Shown: piece by piece, positions 56,101-62,100 of the stretch
How positions within the stretch are numbered: the stretch's first letter is position 1
How the letters are laid out: the number at the start of each line of letters is the position of its first letter
Source: Apoderus coryli
Lineage: Eukaryota > Arthropoda > Insecta > Coleoptera > Attelabidae
Assembly: GCA_911728435.2 (NCBI GenBank)
Contig: OU452202.1
Coordinates: forward strand, 13,061,135 to 13,125,134
Direction: 5' to 3'
Length of the DNA: 64,000 nucleotides
Notes under the pieces: generated by a model
What the model was told of the DNA's origin: nothing
The model's database searches: none
The model's input: only the letters and a program-made list of their open reading frames with translations
Program-made: the position numbers and the translations under genes

Positions 56101-59100
56101 ATGCTGTAGCCAAGTGTTTTCTAAACATTTTGGTTTTTTAATTTCTCTGATATCTGTAATATCAAAGAAAATAAACAGTTTTATACCACAACATCTTTTT
56201 TTATTAAACTAACATTAAACTAAAAATAACACTAAGAATAATTAGATTTGACAACTTCTTGAGATGAGGCTCACAAAATACAACAACAGGTTAAATAACG
56301 CCTTGTTATTTATTGTCATAACATTTTTAAAAAAACAACGTTTCGGCAACGTACATCTGTTGCCTTCTTCAGGTAATTTACAAACGCAGTAGAAATATTT
56401 TTCGGTTTTTTTGGTTTGCGATTCTTCGTAGATATTTTGTATATTCCTTGCATTTGTTTATTACCTGTACTCCCTGATGTTGTCTAATTGTAGTGTAGAC
56501 TGAAGACATATTTTCACCCATGTCATTTATATTTAGTTTTCTTTTCTTCAGCCTTATTTCTTCAATATTTAGATTTGACAACTTCTTGGGATGAGGCTCA
56601 CAAATTACAACAGGTTAAATTATTGTTGCATTGTTATTTATTGTCATAACATTTTAAAAAAAACAACGTTTCGGTAACGTACATCTATTGCCTTCTTCAG
56701 GTAATTTACAAACGCAGTAGAAATATTTTTCGGTTTTTTTGGACATGGGTGAAAATATGTCTTCAGTCTACACTACAATTAGACAACATCACGGAGTACA
56801 GGTAATAAACAAATGCAAGGAATATACAAAATATCTACGAAGAATCGCAAACCAAAAAAACCGAATAATATTTCTACTGCGTTTGTAAATTACCTGAAGA
56901 AGGCAACAGATGTACGTTGCCGAAACGTTGTTTTTTTTAAAAATGTTATGACAATAAATAACAAGGCGTTATTTAACCTGTTGTTGTATTTTGTGAGCCT
57001 CATCCCAAGAAGTTGTCAAATCTAAATATTGAAGAAATAAGGCTCAAGAAAAGAAAACTAAAACTAAGAATAATTAACAATAAATAGCAAAAAAGAGATT
57101 AGTAGCGCGTGTTTCCAACTCTACTTCTAAATACTGCTTCACATCGCCTCGGCATACTAGATATTAAATTCGAAATTTGATTTTGGTCAAGTCCATTCCA
57201 AATTTGGTGACCATTATCGGTTGGCAGAAGGGGGTTGATGCTGTCTTTTTTGTGTATTTTCTTTATATATATTACAGATATCAGAGAAATTAAAAAAACA
57301 AAATGTTTAGAAACATGAGGCTACAGTATGATTTCACCATGCCATGGCAGTTGTTGCTAATGCTCCCTACAGGGTGTCTCAAATTTAACGTAAAAAAATT
57401 ATTCTTATTTTTGCACCCTGTATAAGCTTAAAACTGAAGTCTGAATTAAAAATTGTATCACAGTGCAGTTACCAGAGAAAAAAGCTACAGTTCAAAAATG
57501 TTTTTAGCGATTTATCGGTTCGTAAGAAAATCAACTTTGAAATTGAGCATAATTTTTGGTTTTTTTTGCGGCTAAGTGTAGTTGCTCGGAGCGACATTTA
57601 CAAGGTATACTTTTTTATATAACAATGATGAGAAAAGTGGTATTTTTAATAAAAACGTAAATACACACTGAGACTCAAAAAAGTTACACTTGTTTTTATG
57701 TAATCAGAGATCAGAGTGCTGCAGAGAGGCTTTCTACAATTCATATCAACATTATCAAAAATGCAAATGCCTCTCCCCAAAAAACCCGCCACCACATAAT
57801 CCCACGCAAAAATATTTGTTCAAAACTAGGTTATTTAGGAAAATGGAAAACGATATTACCACTTGGGCAACTTTGTATCTCGGTTATTATCAACCTTTGG
57901 GTTAAGGTAAGTTTGGCCATATATTTTTCACCAAAGGAATCTGCAGTTATAATGTGTAACATTAATTATGGGACACTCTGTATATATTTATAAACTCTAG
58001 TTTTTTCAAGATTAGTTTTATCATATTTAAATTGATATCAGAATCTTTTTGTGAAACGATAGTTTATACGTTTTTTACAAGAAGATTTCTTTCAAGAACA
58101 TTCTAGTCGTACTCTATGTATTACCTACCAACCTACCCAGTGTTATTTTTGCATTCAAGAATTAAAATTTAAAATTTGTACAAAAATTGTAAGTAGGTAC
58201 TTATTAAAATGCATGAAAATTCAAAGAAGTAATGTTGGATGGGGTCACTTCTTCAATTGGCCAACTTTGCTTTTTTGACATCCACTCACAGCACAATCAA
58301 TTAAAATTTGCAATCAATCTTAACTTTTTTTTTCCGGATCCAATAAAATTTTGAAAGTGGTCTATGAAACAAAAGAGTTTGGGAACCTCTGATGTACATT
58401 ATACGAGTAATTTAAAATATGGTAACGAAATGTTTTCATGAAATATTTATAATCTCAAAAATACACTATTATTTATATTATTATTATAATTAGAAAACTA
58501 ATAATGATATTTTTTGAAAAGTAATCCATAATTACGAAGAGTGTAACTGTTATTAAATAAAAGGCGTCTACTCCACAATCCACAATCTTATATACTTAAT
58601 ACAAACTATAAAATCCAAAGACCATACATGTTTCAGGAAATCAACTTCGATCATCAGCAATTTTCTCGAGAATGAGGCAAATATCAAAAGTAACCTATTG
58701 CTGTAAAGCAGTTAAAAAATGCTTTCAAAGATATATCACTCCCTACCCACTTACTGCTATTTAAAAATTTGAGGGTTAAGTCCACTCCTATCACAGGGCT
58801 CAAGCGATTTCAACCAAAAACTAATGGGTCATCCTAGGACTCCCCCAAAGCATATACCAAAATTTAGCTCAATTGGTTAGAGCGTTTGGGCGCTATTGTG
58901 GAAGAATACGTACAGACACAGACACATACAGTTCTATGGGAATTACCATAGAACTTGAGCTTGTCTGGTAAATACATATAATTGTACTATAATATAATAT
59001 CTACCATATAGTGCTCTAAAACTGACTATCTAAGAGGGTTCTTTGAGAAATGGTACCGAATATTATTTTCTATTATCCGTTTGACCAGATCGTTGTTAAG

Positions 59101-62100
59101 TTACAAAATCACACCCTCGTAAATTCAGTCGCAATATTTTATGTTTAAGTGACCCCAATTATTAGTAGATATACTATCCCAGACCAATAAAAGCAGTCAG
59201 GCCTCTGGTCTTTTGTCTTCATTTTATTGACACAATTTTGCCTACTTGTGTGTGTATAATACAAATGCGGACGCATGTATATTTTATGATATTAGGACGT
59301 GTATGCGTGACCAGGATTTGTAACTAGCTGGTCCCATATTACATCTATTCTGTCTGGAGTTATGTTTGCTTCCATAAATATATATATGTGAAGCAATCAA
59401 ATGAATAAATTAATTATTGAGTTCAGCCAGCGAAATTATTTTTTATACTCCACATTAATTAGGGGTGTTGGTGAACTTTAGTCTCGATCTTGGTTATTAC
59501 ACACACCATAGTCTATTAAATAATATAATTTATTTACTCAAAGTGCAAAAAAAAAACAAACTTTGCAGTCTTTGCACCGAAAATAAACAAGTACCTACTA
59601 TGTAATATGCATTTAAAAATTTCTTTCACTGCATATGCGTAGGAAGCTGGCCTCTATGCTGAATAATATACAGGGTGTCCGGAAATGGAATAGCACAAAT
59701 TCCTTTGCCTAAAATAGGATGATTTAGGTCAATTATTTATATACAAAATTGCGTGGTTTGGGCGCTAGAGGGCTTTAATAGTGAATATTTTTTTTCGTTG
59801 TACACGTCATTTCCGGACACCCTGTATATGTTTTTATAAGAGATGCGCGATAGCCATTGCATATGTATACTACTACTATCACTCAGTACAAAAGTTTTAA
59901 CTGGAGGTAGAGAAAAATAAGATTTAACAGAATCGCCTTTTAAAAAATTTCCAAAATTTGTTTAAGGCTGAAAATAATTATTTTGTAAATCATATTAAAC
60001 CCTCTTTTTACGACTCTTCGAACGAGGCGCGAGGACACATTTTAATGTATGAAAAATTAAATGCCTGTGATGAACAGGGGACGATTTCGGTAAGGGAAAA
60101 TTGTATAATCTGTATATTTTGTAAATAATGATAAGAAACACTATAGACAAAGATTAATCTACACAATAGATAGTCAGCGTATATGGGAAAGAAAACAAAA
60201 ATTGAAACTGTCTCGACACGAGCTACATCTATTAGAAAAACATGTAACCATGGAAATTATGGAAATTGTAGATGGTGTTATATGTATTGTGTTGAAATAA
60301 AATAATCATATGGGCAATGTTAGACAAGGACGAGTATACTTTCCCCTACGAGGTGGGAGTTTGTTTTTATATTATAGGTATCATATATGTACTACTGTGC
60401 AGCAGTGTTTTTTGTCGGTTAATATAAAATTATATGGTATACGTACACCTATCTACGCAAAGATTAATGTGTATGGACGAAAATAAAAGAAATTACTATA
60501 ATAGTATAAATATACAGGGCTGGTTCATTAAATGTTTTAGACAATAATTTTGAGTTTGATCCTTAAAACTGAATCAGGTAATAACCGGAAGTCCTATCTA
60601 TAACGCCAAATTTCGTTAATTTAAATATAACTTTTTGATGCATCCTTATATCCGAAATTTAAAATTAAATGACTAAAATAATATTATTTTAGTCATTTAA
60701 TTTTAAATTTCGGATATAAGGATGCATCAAAAAGTTATATTTAAATTAACGAAATTTGGCGTTATAGATAGGACTTCCGCTTATTATCTGATTCAGTTTT
60801 AAGGATCAAACTCAAACAGCAGATTCAACTTGTTAACATTATGAAAAAATAAATCTCAGACTCATACAGGCGTGAAATGCTACCCTAACTTTTTTATGCA
60901 CATTTTTTGCGTGTGTTTCAATTCGGAGATGTAAAATCTAACAAATTATATACGTAATAAATGTATCCTTCTGTGATATTGATAGAAAGTCATCGTTATC
61001 GCGTATTATCGATTTTAAGAAATGTTAATATTAAAAAGGCTGTGCTTTTTACAAGTTGCTGAAGTAAATAAGGTTTGAAATTTCCAGCATGACAATAATT
61101 ATTTAAAAAAATACGGTTTCGAAATGCAGGATGTAAAAAATTAGAATTTTTAATCTGTTTTTAATGAAAATTTAAATCTATTGAGAAACATGGTTCAGGG
61201 TTTTTGTGAAATGTATTTTACTCCAAAGATTCTACTCATCGATTATAACCGAATTAATTTACTCAAAAATATCTATACTAGTAAAATAACACAATTATCA
61301 CAATTAGGTTCAAATTCTGCAACGCCGAATTGAAAAAAAACTTACAGTCTCCCTAATATTGGTTTTTGTGCAATGATCATAAAACTTTAAAAAAATAACG
61401 ATTTATGTAGATTGTATTGTTAACACGTTTCGTAAAAAGCTTTAAAAACCCACCAACAGGGTGTTAAAAGTATCACGACAATAACTTTTTTCATGTTTTA
61501 ACAAGTACAATCGTCTGCTTCAGATTGATCCTTAAAAACTGAATAACAGTTTCTCTATATAAAAAAATAAAACTCGTAAATATCATCCCCAAACATTTAA
61601 TTTGAATACAATTACATAACACCATATTTGAAAGTAAATAAAAAAAAACAGCATTACCTAGTTTAACAGATTTGCAAATTGCAAATCAAAGTATCTATGT
61701 ATACAGGGTGTTGCATAAGTACTTGTACAAACTTTAAAGGGTGATTCTTTGACTAATTTTAAGATACAAATTTCATATGTACATTCAAAGTTCAAAAATA
61801 ATATTATATTTAGGATTATATGCTTGTTCAATAGCATCGCAATTTGGTGCAATTCGGGATACAGGTGTATTGATGACACCAGAGCTGTCAAAAGAACTAA
61901 TAAAAAATACGAAAAATAACAAAATACAAATATCATTCAAAAGACAACAATGCACATAATAGTCGGTACCAAGCCAAATAGGTAGTAGGTAAATATAGAT
62001 TTATTTTGTTTCGAGCTTGGGCTTGGCACCGACTTATTGTAATCAAAACTACCCACCAAACGGATACATTTAATTTTACGCAGACATCTAGTGTGAGCAG

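Larger units (their letters stand above)
56243..57063. repeat. three linked copies of a hammerhead-bearing repeat, Penelope-like
   Basis: Two minus-oriented units (about 56243-56545 and 56535-56740) are followed head-on by a plus-oriented unit (56741-57063). Each has GAGGCTCACAAA or its complement, a GTTATGACAATAAATAACA phrase, a hammerhead-like core and CGCAGTAGAAATATTTTTCG. Tandem and inverted units with hammerhead cores are known for Penelope-like retroelement terminal repeats. A minus frame (56581-56378, 67 codons) and the plus frame 56813-57025 share [18 protein letters not shown] sequence but match no domain I know. Confidence 0.55.
55939..57491. mobile_element. inverted-repeat element holding a hammerhead-bearing repeat cluster
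   Basis: Outer arms CTGTAGCTTTTTTCTTTGG and AAAAAAGCTACAG, then the usual termini TATACAGGGTGCAAAAATAA and TTATTTTTGCACCCTGTATA about 70 bp further in. The arms are about 250 bp. The centre (56243-57063) is a different repeat, apparently inserted. Confidence 0.7.

Noticed and set aside
58858..58935. tRNA gene, because TAGCTCAATTGGTTAGAG looks like an A box and D arm
   Set aside because: No convincing B box or cloverleaf follows; better explained as a retroelement tail.
60010..60095. Possible GRK2 exon 4, from [10 protein letters not shown] resembling IKxYEKxxCxDE
   Set aside because: No splice acceptor lies directly before the similar part, and the following residues do not match the family's AREIYDxFIM block, so I list it only as an exon-like open stretch.
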